From contig WPDH01000276.1 of the NCBI GenBank assembly GCA_019137255.1, forward strand, positions 1 through 23,510: a DNA stretch of 23,510 nt, read 5' to 3'. This DNA is from Corinectria fuckeliana (taxonomy: Eukaryota; Ascomycota; Sordariomycetes; Hypocreales; Nectriaceae). Made by a program: the position numbers and the translations under genes. Positions 10,276 to 18,387 of this stretch are shown piece by piece; the first letter of the stretch is position 1; each line of letters opens with the position of its first letter. The notes under the pieces were generated by a model. The model did no database searches. It worked only from the letters and a program-made list of their open reading frames with translations, and was not told the DNA's origin.

Positions 10276-11240
10276 GGCGCCGAGTTTTTAGCTCGAAAAT
10301 TCCGGTCCGACGACGAGGGCCCCCGGAAAACCAAGCAACCACCAGCGCCAGCGCGCGCTAACAATTGTGGGTGGAGCTGACGCTAAGACAACCTGGATTT
10401 AAGGGAAGGCAGAGAAAGGTAAGACAAGGTAGGCAAGGTAAGCAAGGCAAGGTGAGCAAGGCAAGGTAAGCAAGGCAAGGCAAGACAAGGCAAGACAAGG
10501 CAAGACAAGGCAAGGCAAAGTAAGGCGGTGCTTTCAAGCTGTCAACGAATAGAGGCCGTCGTCGGGGTGCAGCAATAAGTAGAAGTAGAAGCAGAGGCAG
10601 AAGCAGAAGCGGAATCAAAATCCGAAGCTGAAGCCGAGCCCGAGGCGCAGGAGCGGGCCGGAATCTACACCAACCAAGCAGCAAAAGATCAAGCAGCAAG
10701 CAAGCGGCAAGGTGTAGATAAGCATCAGCTGTCCGGAGCGCAACAGCCAGCAGGATGCTCGAGACGCTTACGCAGCGAGCGCGAGCGCAGTACGAGTGCG
10801 GTGCAGAGCTCCCTCTTCCCCTCGTGCCGCAGCAGCAACGGCCCAAGGCGTCGACCGCCTCACGAACAAGCCAACCATGCGACGATGACACGGGGAGGGG
10901 CGGGCGGAGACGGGGGGGGCGCAAGGCACGAGGCGGCGCGTGGGTCAACGATGATGGATGGCCAGAAAGCTGGCGGCAGAATGTGTGTGGCTGGCCGGTG
11001 GACGGCGGAACGGGCACGCGACGGCGACGGACAATCGTGGAGCGAGACACCAGCGGCGGTGGCGACGGCGACGGCGATGGCGATGGAGACTGGCGAGGGG
11101 CAGGATTCTCGCAACGTGTTTTGGAAAGATGCAGAAATAAGAAACACCAACACACGGCAAAGATACAGCCGGGAGAAGAGCTGCCTAGTCCGGGGGAGCT
11201 GAGTCCAACTGCGAGCGGAGCGTGACCAGGACCATGACAA
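10276..11240 (-). promoter_or_regulatory. RXT3 upstream region with simple repeats
   Basis: GC-rich DNA 5' of the RXT3 start. It holds the AAGGC-type array, an AGAAGC-type stretch (about 10578-10612) and a GGCGAC-type stretch (about 11056-11090). Long reading frames here are made of low-complexity Ser/Pro/Arg/Leu and match no family I know, so I treat the segment as promoter and 5' UTR rather than a gene. Confidence 0.45.
10413..10520 (+). repeat. Degenerate AAGGC/AAGAC pentanucleotide array
   Basis: About 100 bp of variants of AAGGC, AAGAC and AAGGTAAGC lie about 140-245 bp upstream of the RXT3 start codon. On the RXT3 strand this is a C+T-rich tract (GCCTT repeats), a common type of fungal promoter element and slippage-prone sequence. 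Confidence 0.85.
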
Positions 11241-11374
11241 AGGACAAAGGCCCAATGGGTCCGGTTCCTGTTGCGCTCTCCCGAGACTGGGAGTGCCTAG
11301 ACTGCCTAAGCGACGCCCTTGGCCTGTGCCGGCCTAGCCCGCATGTGATGACGAGACAGGAACAGGAGGGAGGG

Positions 11375-11435
11375 AGGGATGGAACGAGGGATGGATGGAA
11401 CGAGGGATGGATGGATCATGGACGGATGATGGATG
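11375..11435 (+). repeat. GGAT-rich microsatellite
   Basis: Imperfect GATG/GGAT repeats interspersed with AACGAGG occur in the gene-poor spacer. There is no evident coding role. Confidence 0.7.
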
Positions 11436-11624
11436 CGCAAAAGTGACAACGAACAGAAACATGGCGATGAACAGGGATGGATGGAGAGGGGCCGTGGGCG
11501 CTAGTGGCAGTGAGAGAGGTGAGAGACCAGGCGGGAGCAGGCGGAATGCCGAGTCCAGTCAGGTCTGGGGGACAAAACAAGACTTTTACCAAGATCAAGT
11601 TGAAACCCTGTCCATGCCACAGAT

Positions 11625-11692
11625 GATCCTGCCACAGATGTCCTGCCACAAATATCCTGCCACTATTCCTGCCACAACTATTCCTGCCGGCC
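11625..11692 (+). repeat. Degenerate TCCTGCCACA-type short repeat
   Basis: Five or so units beginning TCCTGCCA recur every 13-17 bp (for example CCTGCCACAGATG, CCTGCCACAAATA, CCTGCCACTATT, CCTGCCACAACTA). Function unknown. Confidence 0.7.
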
Positions 11693-13245
11693 GATTATCT
11701 TGTTGGGACGGCTGCGATGCATTACACGTAGTCCACGCACGTATCTGCAGCGTAGGAGCCCATGTATGTAGGTAGACTAAACGGTAGCACATGCAGCATC
11801 CTCAGTTATGCATGGTGATGCTGTTCAGTGTTGTTGTCGTCGTCGTTGTCGTCGCTGTCTGAATAGCGGGGGTTGCATTCCAGCGTCGGACTACGATATG
11901 AGGCAATCCACCCATCTCCGTCTCGGCGCCACCAGCCACCAGCCTGATTGCTACATAAGACTTGCATTGCAGCCTCAAACCTGCGTCTCGCCCCGGTCGG
12001 ATGTCTCTGGTGGTGGAGGATCGTGTGAGACAAGGGTCACCTCATCGAGGACAGGCACGCTGGCGGGTGTGCGAGCTACATACGCGGCTGAGCTGCAGCC
12101 TCATTGTTTTGGTGAGGGTGCAGATGCCGATCAGGTATCCATCTGGTGCTTTGTCCAGGCTGCCTTCGAGTCCAACAACCATCTACCGAGACCACGCCAC
12201 CCGCCGACCTCATCGTGCGTACTCTGTACTACAGGCATGTAACGGCTAGGTACCGAGGTTTATTACGGTTCGTCCGCACTCTGGCGCACAGACAATCCGA
12301 GATGGGGCGCCCAGGCCGTTGCGACCATGAATTACCCCGTAGTCTTGTCTGGTCTGTCTTGTGAGTGAGGCATCTAGGCCTACAGAGTACATATGTACGC
12401 ATATCCATCTCTTTCCAATTTCTCTCGCGTGCCGCCACATAAGCGGAGCAAGGTCTCATCCACTGCTTCTCACCGCTCCAGCGCCCGCTTACGCCTTCTT
12501 TTGTCGGCAGCGTGCATTTCCTTGCCGTTGTTGTTCCAATTGCCCGTGCTATCATGGCCGCTCTGATTCACCCTAGCGGTGAGGCCACCACCCACGATCC
12601 AGCGTGCATGCGACTAATGAAACTCCACAGCCAAACATCCCTGCAATCCAGCCAGCCACAGAACCAGTCTCGCTCGTTCTGGCAGTTTATTGATCAGTGC
12701 TAGGTAATTACCCGACGAATCGTCGGCATTTGGGGCCGCGTTCCCTTGTCCTGCTCTATTTCGGGACCATGGCATCCGAGCGCTTATCTAGGATACGCGA
12801 CGCAGGCCCGTCTGCTTGCTGCACAGGTCGTGGTGGTGCGCGTATCCGTACCATGTAAATATACAAAGCCGCATCCCGTTGAGTGTGCGAAGGCTTGGTG
12901 GATGTTGCAGTAGGCATCTTTGACCAACCGTGAAAACGGTACATACGATCACACTTCAGTAAGGTGGTGATCGAAGTATCGATAATCCCTGCGCCGGAGT
13001 CATGTAGAGCTTCTACCTCCACCGCCTTCGCACACTCAAAGGAATATGTTGGAGCTCTGGTGCAAGCCAAGCGAACCCGCAGCTAAATAAACCCATACGA
13101 CTTTCCAGGTTGCCTTGTGATTGTTTTGTGTTTGTTCGCGGCGCGCGAGCTTGGTCACCCAGGGCTGTTTCTCGCCTTTGCATCGCCTAGGGTAGCCAAC
13201 TGTATCTTCCCGCAAAGAATGACCCTTTGTGGCCTTGTCCTTTAG

Positions 13246-13640
13246 GCCCTGATTGGTAACAGTAAAGTTATATTAACTTTTATACTAGCTTTTTTAGTTA
13301 TACTTTCTTAAAATATTTACTTTATTCTAATTTTTTTTATATAAAATTATTATATAATTAAGATCTTATTTAAAAAGGGTTTTTTTAAGCTATAAGTTTT
13401 AAAAAGAGTTAAGTAGTTATAATATATATAGTTAAAGTTATTATATAAGATTTTATAAGTAGCTAATTAAGAAAAATAAAATTCTTTTTTTAATACTATA
13501 ATATAATAAGCTTATATATTAAGAAATTTTCTTATACCTTAAATATAAGCTTTTTTAAGCGTATTATAATAAATAGTTATTAAAAATAGTATTAGGCTAG
13601 AGTAATATAAGAGGTAAGTGTGTAAGTGAGTTATTTTAGT
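13246..13640. repeat. Small RIP-type AT-rich relic
   Basis: About 390 bp of TpA-rich, CpG-free sequence has abrupt edges inside normal-composition DNA. It resembles the large RIP blocks and is probably a short transposon or solo-repeat remnant. I found no coding motif or clear terminal inverted repeats. Confidence 0.65.
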
Positions 13641-14198
13641 GTGCCCTTTTTTTCTGCCCCCGCTTGGGGGTAGTCAGCCGCACATCTACCTGGCAGGGAA
13701 AAGTAGGGCGTGGCGGCAAGGACCTGGGCCCACGGTCAACAATATCGTTTTTTGGACTCTTCTCTCCCTTGTGCGACCATCCCGGCACACTTTACACAGT
13801 CGAGGGGCAGCAGACACGGTGCGGGGCAGCAGACACAAACCTGACACTTTGTGGGAATGGCACCCGACACTTTACCGCCAACACAGGGCAGTAGAGGGGC
13901 AGCAGCAGCCTACTCGGTCGCAATCATTCCTGCATGGCCTATCTCCACCTCTCAGACGCCCGCCACCCGAGTGTCCACTTCACCCACCGCATACGCCGAC
14001 GAAAGCCATTGCATCTTGCAAGTCGAAGCGCAGCTCGATATCTGAGCTCGGAAGGGCTAATATCGCCGTCGGTCTCCCAGAAATACGCCCTCCATGTCGG
14101 TCCGCACCTCGGAAAAGACCGGCATTTACAAAGAAAGACGAAACATGAACGAGAGCACACCACGACCGAATCCAACAGAGCTGCCCACCAACGTCAGG
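13641..14198. other. Repeat-containing spacer downstream of the zinc-finger gene
   Basis: No gene recognised. Positions 13784-13900 contain several copies of a (C/G)ACACTTTAC-type motif and two GGGGCAGCAGACAC motifs, which recur in the opposite orientation near 17.5-17.7 kb. Confidence 0.5.
13784..13900 (+). repeat. ACACTTTAC / GGGGCAGCAGACAC repeat cluster (copy 1)
   Basis: GGCACACTTTACAC (about 13784), CTGACACTTT (13841) and CCGACACTTTAC (13864) alternate with GGGGCAGCAGACAC. The same modules appear reverse-complemented at 17505-17698. Confidence 0.7.
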
Positions 14199-14743
14199 CT
14201 AGCTCCCCAGGATACGCGCCACTTCTGCACGGCATCTGTGGTTGATCCTCAGATGCCTCGACTTCCGGTCCTTCCTGGTGAATTTCCTGCCGCAGGCCTC
14301 GCACTCGCACGATTCATCGGGGACGTTGTGTCTGTCCGCCCAGGCCCTGTGGTGAACCCGATAGTGCCTGTTGCGGTCCTTCTCCGTTGGCGCCCCCGGA
14401 AAGGGGCATCCTTCCAGTGCCTCGCAGGGGAGAGGCCGCGTGTGAATCCGCTTGTGTCTCCTATATGACGTTACTGACCGTATCGTGGCAGGCCAGCGCT
14501 GCATCTACACTCACGTGAAGTCGCTGCCCAGTTCCCAGCGTTGATTGCAGCACACGACAATCTTCTTCTCTGTATATCTTCGATTAGTTGCATGCAAATC
14601 GCAGAGCCCGGGAGCACGTTACTCTTCCTCTTTCTCCCTTCAGCATCGCGTTCCCAAACAATCTTTTCCACGCTCTTCTCGGCTGGCTTCGCCGAGGACC
14701 CAGCCGCTTGGTCAAGGCCAGGTCCGGTAGACTGTCCCTCCAT
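14199..14743 (-). CDS. Small C2H2 zinc-finger protein, three exons (model)
   Basis: Model: exons 14743-14623, 14569-14515 and 14460-14199, with introns of 53 bp (branch CTAAT, acceptor ACAG) and 54 bp (donor GTGAGT, acceptor ATAG); phases agree and give 145 residues. The last finger is canonical, C-x2-C-x12-H-x4-H (CEACGRKFTRKDRKSRHLRINH region, slightly over one finger). The middle finger is C-x5-C-x13-H-x3-H. The first has a CC pair, then x12-H-x3-H, an unusual cysteine spacing. The linker HTRPLPC resembles the HTGEKPC linker. A basic patch (RKRKKKK) before finger 1 could be a nuclear signal. It is probably a DNA-binding nuclear protein. The start codon is uncertain and upstream exons may be missing. 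I do not recognise a specific orthologue. Confidence 0.55.
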
Positions 14744-15879
14744 CTACGGCTGCGGGCTAGAGTCGGGCAAACGAAGAGTGGGAGGTACCGAGAGAGCACG
14801 CGTCAACAGGGGAGCAGCTGTATTGTATGGCTGGGTGGCGTGGAGGCTCGACCTTGAGCCTGGCAGTTGGCGTGATTGGTATCGATGATGAAATGATGCC
14901 GCCCCGGATTTCTCTCCGTCAGCCTGGCTTCTACTGGGAAGTTAGCAACCATCTGATGCAGCGGAAGCGCATACGATTCTCGAGCCACGCGTCGACTGTG
15001 AACGAGCTCAATCATTTCTCTCTTGCCAGGCGCCGGTGGTTCTTGGCGTCGGGCGGGCCTCGGTGCTGCTTCGTTGCGCAGCACTCCGGCTCAATGACAA
15101 CTGGCACAGTTGTTCGCGATGCCTTGCTCTGACCAACTCGGCAGAAGTCTTGGGTGGCTTACTGACGTGGTCTTTGTCTCGAAATGGGCGCTGACGAACT
15201 CGGCAGAACTCTTGGATGGCTTACTTACGCGGTCCTTGATTCGAAACGGGCGGTGAGAGGGGCGAGGTGCTGGTTAGAAACCGGAGGACTCGCAAGGCTG
15301 GCTGCCTTTGAAGAGGAGGAATCATAGCCACCCGATGTGGACGGGCTGGCGAGCTTTATACCCCGGTCCGAGTCTCAGATCCCCCACTCAGCTCATGGAA
15401 GATCCTACCGAGTTGGGTGGGACGCCTCATTCGTGGAGCAGCCACAAGTCGTCCGAGTGTGATAAAAAGAAAGGTGCAGTTGCTGGGTCAAAAGCCCAGC
15501 CTGATGGCGGTGCCGCCGATGCGGGCCGCCGAAACGGGCCAAGGGGATATTATTCCTAGACATGCAGGCTCGTGATTGGCAATGGGTCGAATCATGATGG
15601 CAAAGCCACCCCCCTCGGAACATTGACCTCGTCTGCCATACGCTGCTCTGACGTGGATGGTAGGCCACCCTTCTATTCTCTTCCGACGCCGTCGTTCAGC
15701 TCGCCGATGCTTTCCCCAGCAGGTAAGCAAGTTTGGCATATTATGAAAGCATTCAAAATTACAGTCTTATCCAGATTCTAGACTACTCCAGATTCTACTA
15801 CAGCCTCGTGACCTGTTACTCGTGTACGCCTTGGACGATTTCCTCACCCGCATGCCCCCCCAGCCTTCTCCATCAGCTG
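14744..15879. other. Intergenic region between zinc-finger and nucleotidylyltransferase genes
   Basis: About 1.1 kb with no recognised gene. Reading frames of 80-115 codons exist on both strands but show no domain. A 62-bp tandem duplication lies at 15131-15254. The segment contains the 3' UTR of the gene to its right and the promoter of the zinc-finger gene. Confidence 0.5.
15131..15254 (+). repeat. 62-bp imperfect tandem duplication
   Basis: Two copies (15131-15192 and 15193-15254) start GAC(C/G)AACTCGGCAGAA and end GAAA(T/C)GGGCG. About 10 of 62 positions differ, with transitions roughly half of the changes. There is no reading frame across both copies that I can assign. Confidence 0.85.
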
Positions 15880-16983
15880 TTACCAAAAGTCCTCGTCCGG
15901 CACGTTTGTGACGCTCATTTGTCGCTTGGGACTCTCTTCGGGTTTGATAGCCTGTCCGGTTGTTGGCGGTCGCTGGCGAACGTACTCTACCAAGAGGTCT
16001 GGATTGAGGGCGACATGCTTGATCTGGTCTCCCATCCCCTCCAGCAAGGGGTTCATCCCCTCCGGCAGCGGGTTCGAAAGAAGGTGTCGAAGCTTGGTTG
16101 AGCTTGGTGGCTCGAGAGGGACAGAGCCTGCAACAAACGGCACGAAGCGCACCGTACCATTGGGCTTGCGAAGCTTGGAACAAACCCAGATGACGTCCAT
16201 CTTGGCAACTGCTAGAGACACGGCCTTTTCCACGTCTGTTGGTTGAACGGTTAGCTCATCTTCATCTTGGCCTTCGTTTGCAGAGTCAAGTGTCTTACCC
16301 GAGGCTGGTTTTCCCTGCATCCTGGCTTTCATGCGGCGCTCGAGCCGGCCACGGTCGAAACCAAGCTTCTCCCACATCGAGTGCCCGCTGATCTGGCGCA
16401 TCGAGTTGGGGTAGAGAAAGTCGACCGGGCGCGACACGTTGCTGGTGATGAAATCCGAGCATGCCCAGTGCTGAGGGTCCGGCAAGCGGCCGGCCCCGAC
16501 GTTGTCCGGGCCGCCCAGCAGCATAAACTTGAGATTGAAGCCGCGCGGTTGGAGGTTTCCGGTCAACTCGGCTCTGAAAGCGTCCCAGCTGTCTTCGGAC
16601 CGGTCGTAGATCCAGGCCCAGTCGACTGGGAGTCCGGCGCCGCGCCAGAGGTTGACTCGCTGCTCTCTGGAAAGGATGAGTGGATCGTGTTCTGCGCCGA
16701 GTTTCTTGGCGAGCCTGTCGTCGTCGGTCAGGACGACGATGGCTGCGACGATGTTGAGGTCGTCGCCCGCGTTTTCGAAGACGTGGCGTAGCAAGTCGAG
16801 GTGGCCCTGGTGAGGTGGGTTGAAGGAACCAGGGAAGAGAAGAATGCGGTTCACTCCCCGATGACAGAGGAGGGGTGGGTTCTGGGCATGGCCGTTGTTG
16901 AACGGCCGGATGGACGATTTGGAAGGGTCCTCTCGGCGGAAGTAGATGCTTTCTACGTGGTCTCCCAGTCGTAGGGATGCCAT
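15880..16983 (-). CDS. Nucleotidylyltransferase, NMNAT/Pof1-like
   Basis: 367 residues, no intron needed. The N-terminal third has the nucleotidylyltransferase signature: FPGSFNPPHQGHLDLL with the HxGH motif at residues 58-61. A GGPDNVG loop at about 157-163 and, near the C-terminus, SSTKLR (294-299) match the ISSTxxR-type motif that binds the nucleotide phosphates. Family members transfer a nucleotidyl group, for example ATP to nicotinamide mononucleotide in NAD synthesis; yeast Pof1 is a divergent relative. The protein is longer than bacterial NMNATs, with an insertion at about 205-250 rich in charged residues. Superfamily assignment is strong; substrate is not determined. The start ATG is in good context and precedes the conserved domain by about 45 residues. 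Its upstream region holds 20-bp minisatellites. Confidence 0.85.
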   Translation of the reverse strand: MASLRLGDHVESIYFRREDPSKSSIRPFNNGHAQNPPLLCHRGVNRILLFPGSFNPPHQGHLDLLRHVFENAGDDLNIVAAIVVLTDDDRLAKKLGAEHDPLILSREQRVNLWRGAGLPVDWAWIYDRSEDSWDAFRAELTGNLQPRGFNLKFMLLGGPDNVGAGRLPDPQHWACSDFITSNVSRPVDFLYPNSMRQISGHSMWEKLGFDRGRLERRMKARMQGKPASGKTLDSANEGQDEDELTVQPTDVEKAVSLAVAKMDVIWVCSKLRKPNGTVRFVPFVAGSVPLEPPSSTKLRHLLSNPLPEGMNPLLEGMGDQIKHVALNPDLLVEYVRQRPPTTGQAIKPEESPKRQMSVTNVPDEDFW

Positions 16984-17016
16984 GTTGGGTGCGAAGCAAG
17001 GGAACGGGGTAGCGAG

Positions 17017-17056
17017 GTAGCAGATGCCGCCGTGAAGTAGCAGATGCAGCCGTCAA
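17017..17056 (+). repeat. 20-bp direct duplication
   Basis: GTAGCAGATGC(C/A)GCCGT(G/C)AA occurs twice in tandem, 34-73 bp upstream of the nucleotidylyltransferase start codon (on the opposite strand), so it is probably in its promoter or 5' UTR. Confidence 0.85.
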
Positions 17057-17080
17057 ATATAGTATATAGCAAGCCTGGGT

Positions 17081-17200
17081 GTTCCAAGGTGACGGCGAGT
17101 GTTCCAAGGTGACGGTATGTGTTCCAAGGTGACGGTGTGTGTTCCAAGGTGACGGTATGTGTTCCAAGGTGACGGTATGTGTTCCAAGGTGACGGCGAGT
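17081..17200 (+). repeat. 20-bp minisatellite, six copies
   Basis: Six tandem copies with consensus GTTCCAAGGTGACGGTATGT start exactly every 20 bp (17081, 17101, 17121, 17141, 17161, 17181). Variation is confined to the last five bases. The array lies about 100-215 bp upstream of the nucleotidylyltransferase start. Confidence 0.97.
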
Positions 17201-17382
17201 GGTTGGAGGACAAGAGTTCTCTGAAGCAAAGGGGAGAAACCACAAATCAGGACTGCTTGCTGATGACTCCTACCTTGGCGAATGCAGCAGCAAGCAGTGG
17301 TTCACTGTTCTCGGGAAGAGCTGACAAACAAACACGGGCGCGACACGGCCAGGTGAGGGAGGCAGTAACATTTCCAGGTGGT

Positions 17383-17420
17383 GTTGGACGTACAACAGTA
17401 TGTTAGACGTACAACAGTAC
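17383..17420 (+). repeat. 19-bp direct duplication
   Basis: GTT(G/A)GACGTACAACAGTA is repeated in tandem with a 19-bp period, differing at one position. Confidence 0.85.
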
Positions 17421-17504
17421 GCCCGGAGGGCAACAGCAGGACCAAGGCATAGCGAGCGTTTGGTACATTTTATATGAGCCGTACAGAGTGCAGTGGCGTG
17501 TGCG

Positions 17505-17698
17505 GTGCGCGTAAAGTGTCGGTTGCAGTGCCCGTAAAGTGTCGGGTCCGGTAGAGCCCAGCCCAGCCCTGCTCTGTGCAGTGCCCGCAGTGCCCGTGCA
17601 GTGCGCGTAAAGTATCAGGTCTGGCAGTATCATGTCGGGGCAGTGCGCGTAAAGTGTCGGTTGCAGTGCCTGTAAAGTGTGCCGTGTCCGCTGCCCCC
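17505..17698 (+). repeat. GTGCGCGTAAAGTGTCGG repeat cluster (copy 2)
   Basis: Five variants of GTGC(G/C)CGTAAAGTGTCGG begin at about 17505, 17528, 17601, 17643 and 17666, followed by GTGTCCGCTGCCCC (about 17685). The reverse complement of these modules occurs at 13784-13900. Confidence 0.8.
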
Positions 17699-18387
17699 GT
17701 CCGCTGTGCGCAATCCATGCCCGTTGCTGTGTGCAGTGTGCTTGGCCGTGGATGGTCGTGGAAGTGGTTCAGTGTCTTTCAGTATCTAGTTTGGTGAGTG
17801 CTTTAGGTGTCTAGTTCAGTGTCTTTCAGTGTCCTACCAGCGGCTGGGTTAATAGTCGGCGCGGACAACTGTGACTGGGGGGGTGACTAACTGAGTGCTC
17901 AGATGTTCCATCACACGAAGCTTATTCTCAAGGGGGGAACCGGGGACTAAGTATGCACCCCAGAGCCGCTACCGACAGATGACTACAGTGGTCATGTGTC
18001 CGCAATAGCAAAAGGGTCAGGATTGGCAGCATGGGCCGTGGGCCTGGCAGTCGGTGAGCCACCAGTCTGGGGAGATGGGGTGGAGCATGAGGGTGGCCTG
18101 TTGGAGGTGAGGGAGTCGGGGATGCTGCAGAGACTGGGGGAATGTGCTAGCGGGCAGCCCAAGGTAGGTTGTCAACCCTTCCAGCGGCAACCCCTCGGAT
18201 ATGGTACGCACGGTGTATGCCCTGGAGCCAAATAGAGGCCATGCGCGACCTCCAGATCCAGGTTGAGCTCTGCAGCTGTCGCCATGCAGCTTCGGCTGTT
18301 GACCGGAGCTGGAGCTGGGTATCGCCATTCAACGCTGGCTTGGATGTTCCATGTCAATATGCAACAGGGAGTAGTCCATCCCCCATC

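Larger units (their letters stand above)
11241..13245. other. Gene-poor spacer, no recognised gene
   Basis: About 2 kb of normal-composition DNA. The reading frames are short, lack recognisable domains and do not join by convincing splice sites. It contains a GGAT-rich stretch (about 11375-11435) and a short degenerate array of TCCTGCCACA-type units (about 11625-11690). A non-coding RNA or a lineage-specific gene cannot be excluded. Confidence 0.5.
16984..18387. other. Repeat-rich spacer between nucleotidylyltransferase and BTN1
   Basis: About 1.4 kb, probably the promoter of the gene at its left and the 3' UTR of BTN1 at its right. It contains the 20-bp arrays (17017-17200), a 19-bp direct duplication (17383-17420) and a GTAAAGTGTCGG repeat cluster (17505-17698). 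No gene was recognised. Confidence 0.6.

Noticed and set aside
9266..10364. Other-frame long ORFs over RXT3 exon 1
   Set aside because: High GC and Pro/Ser-rich coding sequence create long open antisense and shifted frames; the RXT3 frame alone shows family motifs.
10358..11155. 265-codon minus-strand frame upstream of RXT3
   Set aside because: Made of translated simple repeats (Ser-Pro, Leu/Cys, Pro runs); it ends close to the RXT3 start and has no recognisable domain, so it is more likely promoter or leader.
12756..13070. 104-codon minus-strand frame
   Set aside because: No recognisable domain, no supporting splice sites and unremarkable composition.
13246..13640. Terminal inverted repeats for the small AT-rich island
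   Set aside because: I compared the two edges by eye and found only weak, low-complexity matches, so no transposon ends are claimed.
14471..14504. Zinc-finger gene read as two separate unspliced frames
   Set aside because: The first finger is split between them; only the two-intron model restores phase and the C-x12-H-x3-H spacing. A 41-bp single intron was also considered and dropped as too short.
17081..17200. CRISPR array
   Set aside because: The 20-bp units are directly contiguous with no unique spacers and lie in a eukaryotic genome; it is a minisatellite.
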